A model generated the notes under the pieces. That model ran no database searches and was not told the origin of the DNA. It saw only the letters and a list, made by a program, of their open reading frames with translations. Both the position numbers and the translations under genes were made by a program. Below are positions 32,893 to 43,728 of a stretch of 64,000 nt of DNA, piece by piece (within the stretch, counting starts at the first letter, position 1; every line of letters begins with the position of its first letter). Origin of the DNA: Candidatus Peribacteria bacterium (GTDB lineage: Bacteria; Patescibacteriota; Gracilibacteria; Peribacterales; Peribacteraceae); NCBI GenBank assembly GCA_023038255.1, contig CP082927.1:510146-574145 (forward strand), in the 5' to 3' direction.

Positions 32893-34401
32893 TTAATTCG
32901 TCGCGGGTATCACGAGTGGATTATTTGACTGACAGCGCACACACTTCAGATCCCAGAGATCAATAATCGAACGCATCTTGAACGCATCATCAGAAATCGG
33001 TGTGTAGAAGGAGAGCGGGCGGTAGAACTGGAAGCTCAGGAATGCGCAGCAGGAGAATGCAAGAAGCAGTGCCGTCTTCCGAGAATCCGTCAGACGCCAG
33101 TTCCAGATCTGTGTGATTTCGTCGAACACCAGAGCGAGGATAAAGAAGCTGAAGGTGAGCGGCAGGAAGTAGTGGTACAGATACATGACGCGGTCGATGC
33201 TGGAGACGGCAATCATGTAACAGACGTAGAGTGTGCCGAATGCCAGAAGCAGGAACATGTTCTTCGGGCGCTGCGGGGTCGGGAGCAGGACCGAGGAAAA
33301 GACAATCATGAGACCCAGAAGGATGCCGGCAAATGCGGTGAGCCAGATGACAGGGTTGCTCTGCAGATACAGATATTTGTAAGCAGAGCCATCGGGGGTT
33401 TCCCAGCGGTAACTGATGGATCGCGCGCCAATGGGCCAGAGGAACCACGGGCTGCCGTTTTCGTCTGTCTTGCACATGTTGAGACGCGGAACACCGCGCT
33501 CGTAGTGCGTCACAAATGCCAAAGAGTCATCCAGCATTGTCGGGAAATTCAGGAGATTGCGTGTGCCTTTCTCATCAAGAATGGTCTTATATTCCGGTGA
33601 AGCCTGGTAATAACCATTATCCGGCAGCGATGGATTCACTGTTGTACCAACCGCAAAGTGGATGTACCAGATACCACAGAAGAACACGGTAAAGCTGATA
33701 CCTGCAGCCAGGACGAAACGGACCATCTTTCCAAACTGCGGCCAGAGTTTCCAGGCTATAAAAGGAAGCAGCATCACCATGATCAGGCCGAAAGCCTTCG
33801 TGGTCATCAGACAGGCGAATGCAAAGCCAAACAGAACGGACATCCAGAAAAAGCCGCGCTTGCTGTCTTTCCATTCCAGAAGCAGAAGGAAGGACAGAAT
33901 CAGCAGCGATGCAAAAAAGAGCATGGTCGATTCCAGCATCGCGGAGCGGTTGTGGACAATCAGCGCATTATCGAACAGATACAGGAAATCAAAGAGTAAC
34001 GCCCACGTCGCACGTCGTGTCAGGATCAGGAATATGAAGAAGAGGGGAATGGCGGTCCACCATGCAAAGAGTGCTGGGAAGAGGCGGTAGCCCGCAAAGG
34101 AAAATCCGTCAGGCGGGTTTTGTGCGTAGTCCGTTCCAATGAATTGGTTATCGACAGGATTCGGGTTCAGCACAATTTCTCCAAGGGCGATGAAGAGCTT
34201 TCCGAGAGGTGGATGCGGCTCCATGAAGTACACCCCGTTCAGATATTTCTGCGCGCTGGCGATGTGGTAGTTCTCGTCCCAGTAGAGGGCGGCGGGATTC
34301 TGATAATTAAAAACGTAGCTGAAGAACCCGGCGACGATGACGAACATCAGTGCGAGCCAGGTGCGGTTTTCATTCAAAAGAGTGCGGAGGCTTGTTTGCA
34401 T
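32893..34401 (-). CDS. Protein O-mannosyltransferase (PMT, GT39)
   Basis: The 502-residue membrane protein has the PMT signature in its first loop: YWDENYHIASAQKYLNGVYF followed by MEPHPPLGKLFIALGE (about residues 39-75), matching the DE...HPPLGK of GT39. Later it has IVHNRSAMLESTMLF and MYLYHYFLPL. PMTs transfer mannose from a polyprenyl-phosphate carrier to Ser/Thr of secreted proteins. The C-terminus contains LWDLKCVRCQS with two cysteines. The ATG follows a TAGACT box by about 7 nt on the minus strand. The Ser/Thr/Pro-rich surface proteins in this window are plausible substrates (inference). Confidence 0.88.
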   Translation of the reverse strand: MQTSLRTLLNENRTWLALMFVIVAGFFSYVFNYQNPAALYWDENYHIASAQKYLNGVYFMEPHPPLGKLFIALGEIVLNPNPVDNQFIGTDYAQNPPDGFSFAGYRLFPALFAWWTAIPLFFIFLILTRRATWALLFDFLYLFDNALIVHNRSAMLESTMLFFASLLILSFLLLLEWKDSKRGFFWMSVLFGFAFACLMTTKAFGLIMVMLLPFIAWKLWPQFGKMVRFVLAAGISFTVFFCGIWYIHFAVGTTVNPSLPDNGYYQASPEYKTILDEKGTRNLLNFPTMLDDSLAFVTHYERGVPRLNMCKTDENGSPWFLWPIGARSISYRWETPDGSAYKYLYLQSNPVIWLTAFAGILLGLMIVFSSVLLPTPQRPKNMFLLLAFGTLYVCYMIAVSSIDRVMYLYHYFLPLTFSFFILALVFDEITQIWNWRLTDSRKTALLLAFSCCAFLSFQFYRPLSFYTPISDDAFKMRSIIDLWDLKCVRCQSNNPLVIPATN

Positions 34402-34456
34402 GGTATAGAGTCTAGCGAAGATTGAAGAGAGCTCAATGTCTATTGGGGGTGTGTGT

Positions 34457-34480
34457 CATGCTGAGGACACTCGAAGCATG
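34457..34480 (+). repeat. Third copy of the REP-like hairpin element
   Basis: CATGCT, loop GAGGACACTCGA and AGCATG form a perfect hairpin preceded by GTGTGT. The loop is identical to copy 2 near 3.08 kb, and the single stem difference changes a G-T pair into G-C. Confidence 0.75.
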
Positions 34481-34542
34481 TCTGTACTATAATCTCTTCT
34501 CTTTCTATGTAGATTCCCTCCGGGGGCCGCTGCCGCGGGGGC

Positions 34543-34748
34543 ATTCTTTTTGCCCGTGCAGCAAAAAGAATCAAAAAGTGCGGTCCGGGCCAGCCGCCCC
34601 TCCGCTTGCCCCTTCACCCCCCGGGTGGCCGGACTCCACCCCGACGAAACCTCATTTTCCCTGCGGGAAAATGGACCTGGTGGAACTTCTTTTTTATTAG
34701 AGCAAACAGAACTCCCTCGCCCGTTCCGGGAGAGGGGCGGGGAGAGGG
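34543..34748. repeat. GC-rich intergenic block with three hairpins
   Basis: Perfect inverted repeats occur at 34543-34571 (ATTCTTTTTGC, 7-nt loop, GCAAAAAGAAT) and 34653-34673 (CATTTTCCC, loop TGC, GGGAAAATG). A third at about 34713-34732 pairs CTCCC with GGGAG inside a CCCTCGCCC...GGGGCGGGGAGAGGG stretch. The 417-nt gap 34402-34818 has composition unlike the genes (long C and G runs) and no convincing frame. Confidence 0.7.
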
Positions 34749-34818
34749 TTATACAAGCCATTTTCCCCCTCTATTCATCATTGAAAAAACAGCCCAAAAA
34801 TGCTATAATAACAAGAAT

Positions 34819-36186
34819 ATGTCTTTTCTCCCCACCACCATAGATTTCCTCAGTACCAAGTCACTTTTAGTCATTTTGGCCGTCGTTGCATTGGCCTCTG
34901 CGGATATGGTGCGCAGGTGGAAGCATAAGCAGACACATCTGCTCTTTGCGACCATTCTCGGAACGGTCTTGTCTTTGGGTTTGATTGTGACCGTGCGTGT
35001 CTTTTTGCAGCCTGGTTTACAGGAGAATCCGTACGCGATGGCGTTTGCGGTTCTGGTTGTCATTATGGCGTGGCGGGCACTGTTTGGTCCGTGGGAAGTG
35101 CAGACGAAGGCGACGATTCTCGGAACGTTTTTGTTCTGGATCACGCTGCATCTGTATGTCACTGACGATGGAGGCAATCATCTGGCGCGTCTCATTGCGG
35201 CGCTTACGGCGCTTGTTCCTGCGGTGATCTGGTGCAGGCTGTTCCTGCGGTATCACTCGGAACGGATCAGTGCGGTGCTTCTGATGTTTTTCTCCGGCAT
35301 GCTTGCGACTGCGCCTATTCTTTTCTATGACGCCCTCGTGCGTCGTGGCATTGAACTGCAGTTCTTTTTGTTCCGTCTGCAGCCTGAAAGCTTCAGTCAG
35401 GCATCCGTGACTTTTGTATCCGGACAGCTGTCCAATCCCGGCAGTGTCCAGAACATGATTGTCTCGACACTTATTTCCTTTGTGATTGTCGGTCTTATAG
35501 AGGAGCTCAGCAAGGCATGGGTGGTCGTGCACAGTGCACGTCAGCTCTTTTCCAGTATTGATGATGTGTTGCAGCTTTCCATTGTCGTTGCGATCGGATT
35601 TGCGTTTGCGGAGAACATTATCAATCCTGCGTACTTCACCGCGTTTGTGGAACAGCATCTCCTGAGTGGCCGCTCCCCGGACATTATGGCGTTCCTCAGC
35701 AATGTGCTGGGCCGCTCTGTGCTCACAACGATGGTGCATGTTGTGTCCACCGGTGTGATGGGCTACTTCCTGGGTCTCTCGATTTTCGCAGCGCCGTATC
35801 TGGAAGAGCGTCATGCACATGGAAAAGCATACCGTCTCATTGCCGCGATTCACCGTGTCCTGCGTCTGCGCGAGGTCTCCATCTTCCGCGTACAGATGAT
35901 GACGACCGGTCTTGTATCCGCCATCGCTATTCACGGACTCTTCAATTTCCTTGTCACAGTGCCGGATATTCTGCCGGGCAATCCGCAGTCCTTCCACGAT
36001 CTCTTCGGACCATCGTCTCCACTCTTCCTGCAGAACATTCCACTGCTTCTTCTTCCGTCTCTCTTGTATGTCGTCGGAGGATTCTGGTTGCTCACACATC
36101 TCTTCCTGAAAAAAGAGAACATGATCGAACGCGGGTATGTGGTGACGCGTGAAGTCCTTGTGCGGAACGAAGAGGGCAACGCGTAA
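34819..36186 (+). CDS. prsW: PrsW-family intramembrane metalloprotease
   Basis: PrsW proteases cleave membrane proteins such as anti-sigma factors. From ATG at 34819 (TATAAT at 34804-34809, 9 nt upstream) the protein has 455 residues and about ten membrane helices. Family motifs are VGLIEELSKAWVV (EExxK, about residue 224), IGFAFAENIINPAYF (about 255), MVHVVSTGVMGYF (about 306) and AIHGLFNFLV (about 372), giving the Glu/His ligands expected for zinc. An N-terminal extension of five or so helices precedes the core. It lies upstream of a C-terminal processing protease in the same direction, hinting at a joint envelope proteolysis role. Its substrate is unknown. Confidence 0.9.
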   Translation: MSFLPTTIDFLSTKSLLVILAVVALASADMVRRWKHKQTHLLFATILGTVLSLGLIVTVRVFLQPGLQENPYAMAFAVLVVIMAWRALFGPWEVQTKATILGTFLFWITLHLYVTDDGGNHLARLIAALTALVPAVIWCRLFLRYHSERISAVLLMFFSGMLATAPILFYDALVRRGIELQFFLFRLQPESFSQASVTFVSGQLSNPGSVQNMIVSTLISFVIVGLIEELSKAWVVVHSARQLFSSIDDVLQLSIVVAIGFAFAENIINPAYFTAFVEQHLLSGRSPDIMAFLSNVLGRSVLTTMVHVVSTGVMGYFLGLSIFAAPYLEERHAHGKAYRLIAAIHRVLRLREVSIFRVQMMTTGLVSAIAIHGLFNFLVTVPDILPGNPQSFHDLFGPSSPLFLQNIPLLLLPSLLYVVGGFWLLTHLFLKKENMIERGYVVTREVLVRNEEGNA

Positions 36187-36283
36187 GCATCAGTAATGAC
36201 AGATTGATGAGAATATATCCCGCTGATTTTTTCGCGTGCCTGTCTTTCTCCTGTACAATCTATTCATTCATTCCCCATCCTGC

Positions 36284-37585
36284 ATGTTCTTCAGTCGCCT
36301 CCGTGTTGCCTCTTCTCTTTTTGTTCTCTCATTGCTCGTGCCGGCAGGCCTCTTTACCGCTGATGCAGTGAATGCACAAACTCCGACGCTCACAGCCGCT
36401 GCGCAGTCGTCCTCAGTACGAACGCTCTCCCCGAATGCTGCCAGCCGCCGTGCACTCAGACAGTCCGGCATTTCCAGCCGAAGAGGAGTGACACGCAGTC
36501 AGTCTTCTTCCTCCGTTCCCACCATCAGCGTCACTATCACAAAGCCGCAGAATATTCTGCCGGATCAGGACATGCTTCAGGCGGTGTGGCAGCTTTTGAA
36601 TAACCAGTATCTGTACAACGCAAAAATTGATTCCAAAGAAGCTGCGTACAAAGCAGCCGAAGCAATGGTCGAAAGTCTGAAAGATCCGTACACCATGTTC
36701 CTGCGTCCGGCTCCGGCACAGGAATTCAAAGATCAGATCGGAGGACAGGTGACGGGTATTGGTGCGCAGGTAGAATATAAGGATAACGTCCTTACGATCG
36801 TCGCGCCTATTTCGGGTTCACCCGCAGAAAAGGCGGGGCTCAAGCCCGGTGACAAAATTCTTGAGGCTGACGGACTCAACATTACGAACATCGGATTTTT
36901 GGAATCCGTGAGCAAAGTACGCGGCCCGAAAGGAACGTCCGTGAAACTGCACATTGATCGCGGAGGGGTCGAGATGGATATCACCGTCATGCGCGATACC
37001 ATCAAGCTTCCGGAAATTGATGTGTCCTTCCAGGGAAGTGTTGCTGTCGTACGCCTCTCTCAGTTTGGAGAGACGACTGATCGCGAACTGCGTGGCATGC
37101 TTGAGGATGTCTCTGAGCGCAAGCCAACAGGTCTGATTCTGGACCTCCGCAATAATCCGGGTGGACTCCTGCATGCTGCCGATATTGTGGTCAGCAATTT
37201 CCTGCCGAAAGGAAGCACTGTTGCACACATCGTGTCCCGCAGCGGTGACACTCCGGAAACAACCAGAGACGAACCGACTATCGATGCAGATGTTCCTGTT
37301 GTCGTGCTGGTAAACAAGGGGTCTGCAAGCGCTGCAGAAATCACCGCAGGCGCACTGCAGGATGCAAAGCGTGCGACAGTGGTGGGGGAGCAGACATTCG
37401 GTAAAGGAACGGTGCAGCAGATTCTGCAGTTCCGCGACGGATCAGAATTGAAAATGACGATCGCTGAGTGGGAAACCCCGTTGCGCCGCAAGATCAATGG
37501 CATTGGTGTGAAGCCGGACTATATTATCCCTGCAAACGATGTACGTGACGATCAGATGGCAAAAGCTCTCGAACTTCTCCGTTAA
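36284..37585 (+). CDS. ctpA: C-terminal processing peptidase (S41) with PDZ domain
   Basis: The 433-residue serine protease has a signal peptide (FVLSLLVPAGLFTADAVNAQ), a Ser/Arg-rich linker, an N-terminal helical part (about 90-140), a PDZ domain (about 150-230, APISGSPAEKAGLKPGDKIL) and the S41 catalytic domain with LRNNPGGLLHAADIV (about 285-299), catalytic Ser in NKGSASAAEITAG (about 345-357) and Lys in EQTFGKGTVQQI (about 371-382). It acts outside the membrane, trimming or degrading proteins. The start ATG 36284 gives the best signal peptide; TACAAT lies 25 nt upstream. Confidence 0.94.
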   Translation: MFFSRLRVASSLFVLSLLVPAGLFTADAVNAQTPTLTAAAQSSSVRTLSPNAASRRALRQSGISSRRGVTRSQSSSSVPTISVTITKPQNILPDQDMLQAVWQLLNNQYLYNAKIDSKEAAYKAAEAMVESLKDPYTMFLRPAPAQEFKDQIGGQVTGIGAQVEYKDNVLTIVAPISGSPAEKAGLKPGDKILEADGLNITNIGFLESVSKVRGPKGTSVKLHIDRGGVEMDITVMRDTIKLPEIDVSFQGSVAVVRLSQFGETTDRELRGMLEDVSERKPTGLILDLRNNPGGLLHAADIVVSNFLPKGSTVAHIVSRSGDTPETTRDEPTIDADVPVVVLVNKGSASAAEITAGALQDAKRATVVGEQTFGKGTVQQILQFRDGSELKMTIAEWETPLRRKINGIGVKPDYIIPANDVRDDQMAKALELLR

Positions 37586-37599
37586 TTTTTTCATTTTGT

Positions 37600-38727
37600 A
37601 TGCACTCACTCGTCTTAGAACTTATCCACGATACCGAAGGTCCTTGCATTTCCGTCTACCTTCCTGTGCTTCCCGGCCTCACGCATGCCGTCGAAAACAT
37701 CGAGCGCCTGAACCGGATGCTCGATGACATGGAAGGAAAATTGCAGTCGTATGGACTGGAAGGGAAAGCAAAATCCCAGTTTCTTGCTTCTGCACGGGCG
37801 TATGCCGATACGGAACTTGCATCCGGTGTGGATGACGGATCGCTCGCGCTCTTTCTCTCACCATCGTCGTTCCATGCTGTCCTGCTCTCCGTCAAAACCA
37901 CAGAGCGGCTGATGATCGGACGGCGTTTTTATATCACACCACTTCTCTCCTTCCTCTTCAGTTCTATGCATTACTTTATTTTGGCCCTCAGCAGAAACAC
38001 TGCGCATTTCATGGAAGTCACCGGTACCACCATCGAATCCCGCGAGATAAGCGGTATGCCGCACAGCGTTGCAGAAGCGTGGGCAGGCATGGAACGTATG
38101 GAAGAAAACCAGCAATCGCACAGCTCCGGAAACGGCATGTCCGCTTTCCACGGACAGGGTGGTGCGAAAGATGAAAATGAAGTCGAGACAAAAGCGTACG
38201 TGCAGAAAATCGCGAAGAGTCTTCATGCATTTTTACACGAACAGCATGCACCGCTCGTTTTTGCAGGTGTCGAGGAACTCTACGGTATCTACAAACAGGT
38301 CGATACCTCCGGACGTCTGCTCGAAGAGTATATCCACGGCAATCCTGATCACATGCAGGGTGAAGATCTTGTCACACATGCAGAGCCGATTGTAAAAGCC
38401 GCTGCCGAGAAAAAGAATGTCGCAATGCTCGAAGCGTATGGAAACGTTGCCGGAACCGGACGCACCTCGACGGAACTGAACGATATCCTCGACGCTGCAG
38501 CAGCCGGAAAAGTAGAAACACTGTTTGTGGCAGAAGGCGCCGAGCAGTGGGGAACTTTTAATACTGAAAGCGGCAAAAAGGAACTGCATGAAGGCCCGGA
38601 AGGAGACAATGAAGAACTCCTCGGACTTGCCGCCAATCACACCCTGAAGCACAGAGGGCACGTTGTGGGTCTGCCTTTGGACACAATGCCGGAAGGAAAG
38701 CAGATTGCGGCTATATTAAGGTTTTAG
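37600..38727 (+). CDS. Bacterial archaeo-eukaryotic release-factor-like protein (baeRF family 3)
   Basis: The 375-residue protein matches the baeRF group, bacterial relatives of eRF1: an N-terminal domain with CISVYLPV near residue 16 and a helical LNRMLDDMEGKLQS stretch, a central region (MHYFILALSRNTAHFMEV, about 125-142) and a C-terminal part with HAPLVFAGVEELYGIYKQV and ANHTLKHRGHVVGLPLDTMP. No GGQ motif is visible, so it is not an ordinary peptide-release factor; the proposed role for the group is in ribosome rescue or stress but is unproven. It starts 14 nt after the protease stop and may be co-transcribed. The family call is moderately firm. Confidence 0.75.
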   Translation: MHSLVLELIHDTEGPCISVYLPVLPGLTHAVENIERLNRMLDDMEGKLQSYGLEGKAKSQFLASARAYADTELASGVDDGSLALFLSPSSFHAVLLSVKTTERLMIGRRFYITPLLSFLFSSMHYFILALSRNTAHFMEVTGTTIESREISGMPHSVAEAWAGMERMEENQQSHSSGNGMSAFHGQGGAKDENEVETKAYVQKIAKSLHAFLHEQHAPLVFAGVEELYGIYKQVDTSGRLLEEYIHGNPDHMQGEDLVTHAEPIVKAAAEKKNVAMLEAYGNVAGTGRTSTELNDILDAAAAGKVETLFVAEGAEQWGTFNTESGKKELHEGPEGDNEELLGLAANHTLKHRGHVVGLPLDTMPEGKQIAAILRF

Positions 38728-38728
38728 C

Positions 38729-38795
38729 TTCTAGCTTTCAGCTTTCAGGATGTTTTAGGGCACCTGGAAGCTAGAAGCCGAAAGCTGAAAGCTAA
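38729..38795. repeat. Heptamer repeats in inverted orientation after the baeRF gene
   Basis: Units TAGCTTC, TAGCTTT, CAGCTTT, CAGGATG (about 38727-38754) are followed by GGAAGCT, AGAAGCC, GAAAGCT, GAAAGCT (to about 38794). The two blocks are reverse complements of each other in large part and could form a terminator hairpin. Confidence 0.75.
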
Positions 38796-38843
38796 TAATT
38801 CCCTTGCATCCCGCCTTTTCCCTCCCTACAATCCCCGCACCCT

Positions 38844-39059
38844 ATGGCTATTTACGCAGTCAAACACGGCGAAGAATCAAACGACCGCTTGCAGCAGCGC
38901 TTCAAGCAGCAGGTCCAGAAATCCGGCCTCATTCGTATGCTCCGCGAGCGTGCGCACCTTCTCCGCAAGCCAAACACCCGCCTGATGCGCAAGCGCGCTC
39001 TGAAGCGCGAATCGTACCGCGCAGCAAACCGCAAGAAGAAGTTTTACAGCAACATGTAA
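38844..39059 (+). CDS. rpsU: 30S ribosomal protein S21
   Basis: The 71-residue basic protein begins MAIYAVKHGEESNDRLQQRF and ends with a Lys/Arg-rich tail (ANRKKKFYSNM), typical of S21. It binds near the anti-Shine-Dalgarno end of 16S rRNA. TACAAT (38827-38832) lies 11 nt before the ATG and there is no Shine-Dalgarno. A strong terminator follows. Confidence 0.94.
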   Translation: MAIYAVKHGEESNDRLQQRFKQQVQKSGLIRMLRERAHLLRKPNTRLMRKRALKRESYRAANRKKKFYSNM

Positions 39060-39083
39060 TCTTCCTCCCACTTCGATCCTAAG

Positions 39084-39109
39084 ACCACCGCGAACCGGTG
39101 GTTTTTTTG
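39084..39109 (+). terminator. Rho-independent terminator of rpsU
   Basis: ACCACCG (39084-39090) pairs with CGGTGGT (39096-39102) over a 5-nt loop, followed by a run of T. Confidence 0.92.
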
Positions 39110-39148
39110 TGCCAAACCACACCTTGACCATTATCTGAAAACTAATGA

Positions 39149-41308
<2,160 letters not shown>

Positions 41309-41323
41309 TTTTCTTTTAGAATT

Positions 41324-41746
41324 ATGGCAACAGGGGATTCCTCAACACTCTTCGTAGTTGGTAGAGATGATGACCCTGACTTTGCCGATACTTTATTATT
41401 CCGTGAGGTGGCAATGTTACGTCAGGAGCTAGAACTTGCAAAAAGCCATGCATCATTGATGCGCGTCTATCAAAATCTCTGTTCTTTTCGTACTCATCTC
41501 AATCAGATACTTGAGTCGCGTACAAAATTCGCACAGGGAACAGTCACTGTATTGCATGCGCTCTTTACCGATGCACTGGAATCAACAAAGGGTCTTGAAA
41601 GAATACCTATGCCCGACGCAGAAAAAGCGGCACAAGAATTACGTATTGCATTTATGACCGGAAAAGCGCGCTTCCAATCCAATACAATTACCATGGAACA
41701 CAGAATTACTCCCCCGGATCCACAAAGTTCCCCAGGTGGTCTTTGA
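41324..41746 (+). CDS. Hypothetical helical protein (140 aa) overlapping hisS end
   Basis: The frame begins 15 nt after gyrB and overlaps the converging hisS gene by 41 nt at its 3' end. The protein is soluble and mostly helical (LLFREVAMLRQELELAKSHA, AEKAAQELRIAFMTGKARF). No family is recognised. The stretch is more AT-rich than gyrB. It may be co-transcribed with gyrB. Confidence 0.6.
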   Translation: MATGDSSTLFVVGRDDDPDFADTLLFREVAMLRQELELAKSHASLMRVYQNLCSFRTHLNQILESRTKFAQGTVTVLHALFTDALESTKGLERIPMPDAEKAAQELRIAFMTGKARFQSNTITMEHRITPPDPQSSPGGL

Positions 41747-43055
41747 TCGTATAGTGGTCGAGCTGATCTTCTCCCAGTAACTTTTTTACGGTGGGGATTG
41801 CGTCTTTGAATTTGATCTCCTTCTGCTTACCGGCGCGCATATCGCGGAGAATAATGGTGCTGTTGCGCACTTCCATTTTTCCGAGCAGCAGCGTGTACTT
41901 TGACTCAAACTTGTCGGCCAGACGCATCTGGCTCTTGAGGCTCGCTTCACCGAGTGCACCGATCGTGTGCACGCCTTCTTCACGGAGCTGTGTAATAAGC
42001 TGCAGGCAGGTCTTTTTTGCCTCAGGACCGAGCTGTGCCACAAACACATCGACCTGATCTTTGTTCGGTGCTTTCACACCAGCTTCCTTCATGTGCCAGA
42101 TAATGCGTTCAATGCCGCACGCAACCCCGAGTCCCGGAGTCGGCTTGCCACCGAGGAGCTCAATAAGGGTGTCGTACCGTCCGCCACCACCCACAGAGTT
42201 CTGGGCGCCGGTGGAACTGTCCCAGTATTCAAAGACTGTCTGGTTGTAGTAATCGAGTCCGCGAACAAGCGTCGGATTGGATGTATATTCAATATTCAGT
42301 GCATCCAAATATTCGAGCACCGTTTCGTGATACTGACGGGATTCATCATCAATAAACTGGTCGAGCCTCGGTGCGTTCTTCAGAAGGACCTGCGTATCCT
42401 CTTCCTTGGAATCAAGCAGGCGCAGTGCGTTTCCTTCCAGACGGGAACGGTCGAGTTCCGGCAGGTGACGCTCTTTTCCGATGAAGAAATCTTTCAGAGC
42501 CTGTTCAAATGCTTTGCGGTTCTCGCTGTTACCGATGTTATTAATCTGGAGGCGCAGGCGCGGCAGGATCTGCAGATCAGATAAAATGAGATTGACGGTC
42601 TGAATAAGCTGGGCGTCCAGGCTTGGATCTTTGAGTCCAATAAGTTCCAGGTCCAGCTGGTGGAACTGGCGATAGCGTCCTTTCTGCGGACGGTCGTGGC
42701 GGAAACAGGGGCCGATTGCGTAGAACTCCACAGGCTGCGGCAATACCTGCATGCCGTGTTCAATGTACGCACGGCAGATGCCGGCAGTGAATTCAGGGCG
42801 CAGGGCAAACTCCGTTGCATCATCACTCTTCTGTTTGGCAGACACCAGGAAGAGCTCTTTCTGCACAACGTCTGTCTGTGAGCCAAGTCCACGCTCAAAA
42901 ATCGCACGGTTTTCGTAGATTGGCGGATCAATACGCTTATATCCAGCCTGACGTGCACGGTGACGAACCGCTTTCTTAATATACGTCATGTACTGCTGGT
43001 CATCCGGCAGAACATCGTGAACGCCTTTGGGAGTGCGGAAAAGTGGCTGCGACAT
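41706..43055 (-). CDS. hisS: Histidyl-tRNA synthetase
   Basis: The enzyme charges tRNA-His. The 449 residues carry class II motifs: RTPKGVHDVLPDDQQYMTYI at the N-terminus, YAIGPCFRHDRPQKGRYRQF (motif 2, about 107-126), HQLDLELIG, the histidine-specific LVRGLDYYNQTVFEYW (about 262-277), GGRYDTLIELLGG and GLGVACGIERIIW (motif 3). The C-terminal anticodon domain is about 335-430. The only tRNA gene in the window is tRNA-His, 2.2 kb away on the same strand. Confidence 0.96.
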   Translation of the reverse strand: MSQPLFRTPKGVHDVLPDDQQYMTYIKKAVRHRARQAGYKRIDPPIYENRAIFERGLGSQTDVVQKELFLVSAKQKSDDATEFALRPEFTAGICRAYIEHGMQVLPQPVEFYAIGPCFRHDRPQKGRYRQFHQLDLELIGLKDPSLDAQLIQTVNLILSDLQILPRLRLQINNIGNSENRKAFEQALKDFFIGKERHLPELDRSRLEGNALRLLDSKEEDTQVLLKNAPRLDQFIDDESRQYHETVLEYLDALNIEYTSNPTLVRGLDYYNQTVFEYWDSSTGAQNSVGGGGRYDTLIELLGGKPTPGLGVACGIERIIWHMKEAGVKAPNKDQVDVFVAQLGPEAKKTCLQLITQLREEGVHTIGALGEASLKSQMRLADKFESKYTLLLGKMEVRNSTIILRDMRAGKQKEIKFKDAIPTVKKLLGEDQLDHYTIKDHLGNFVDPGE

Positions 43056-43144
43056 ACGAGAATAGCCCTAAGGGCTCAAGAAAAGTACTTCATGAGGGTA
43101 GCAGAGTAAGGATTACTTGCCAAGGGTCTGCCGTATGGGTCAGA

Positions 43145-43723
43145 TCAGGGGATAACAGGTGATTTCTGAAGGAGTGGACGTACCCAGACCAGGTACACCA
43201 TGATCGATTCCATGAGCAAAAACCCGATCGGTTGGCTTGCGCCCGCAAGAGTCCAGGACGGAATGGCAATGACCTGCAGAACGCAGGAGACAAGCTGAAT
43301 CAGCCACGTCACCTTATTTTCATGCAGGGGGTTCTTCCAGGCAGAGACAAAGGTCGGAATGCACCCGATGAACATCACGCTGATATTCAGAAAAATACTG
43401 AGCGTTGCGTCGCCGGAAAATGTCCAGAGCAGAAGCCCGATCACTGCGCCTGCCACGCAGACAATATCCAGTGCTTTCCATCCGGATGTGCCGCGCACAA
43501 AGGCGAGGGTTGCAATGATGCCGGATCCTGCAGTTGCACCGATCATCTGTCCGCTCAAAACATCTTTTGAAAGCATGCCTGCAATCGTGATGATGTCGAG
43601 CGTCGCAAAAATCAGCCACGACGAGAGAACGGGCTTTGTTGTTCCTTTCAGAATCGAGTGGATGTATGGAATGTATCCAACGACATAGAGAATGCCTGCG
43701 GTCAGCGAGAGAAGCGCGGTCAT
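43145..43723 (-). CDS. Small multi-pass membrane protein with PQ-loop-like repeats
   Basis: From ATG at 43723, 6 nt after the upstream gene's stop, the protein has 192 residues and about six or seven membrane helices. Two similar blocks, GYIPYIHSILKGTTKPVLSS (about 17-36) and FIGCIPTFVSAWKNPLHENK (about 120-139), resemble the PQ-loop repeat of SWEET/cystinosin-type carriers with Pro in a helix. Transport of a small solute is possible, but the family call is only from pattern. It is transcribed with the caspase-like lipoprotein gene upstream. Confidence 0.65.
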   Translation of the reverse strand: MTALLSLTAGILYVVGYIPYIHSILKGTTKPVLSSWLIFATLDIITIAGMLSKDVLSGQMIGATAGSGIIATLAFVRGTSGWKALDIVCVAGAVIGLLLWTFSGDATLSIFLNISVMFIGCIPTFVSAWKNPLHENKVTWLIQLVSCVLQVIAIPSWTLAGASQPIGFLLMESIMVYLVWVRPLLQKSPVIP

Positions 43724-43728
43724 GATAG

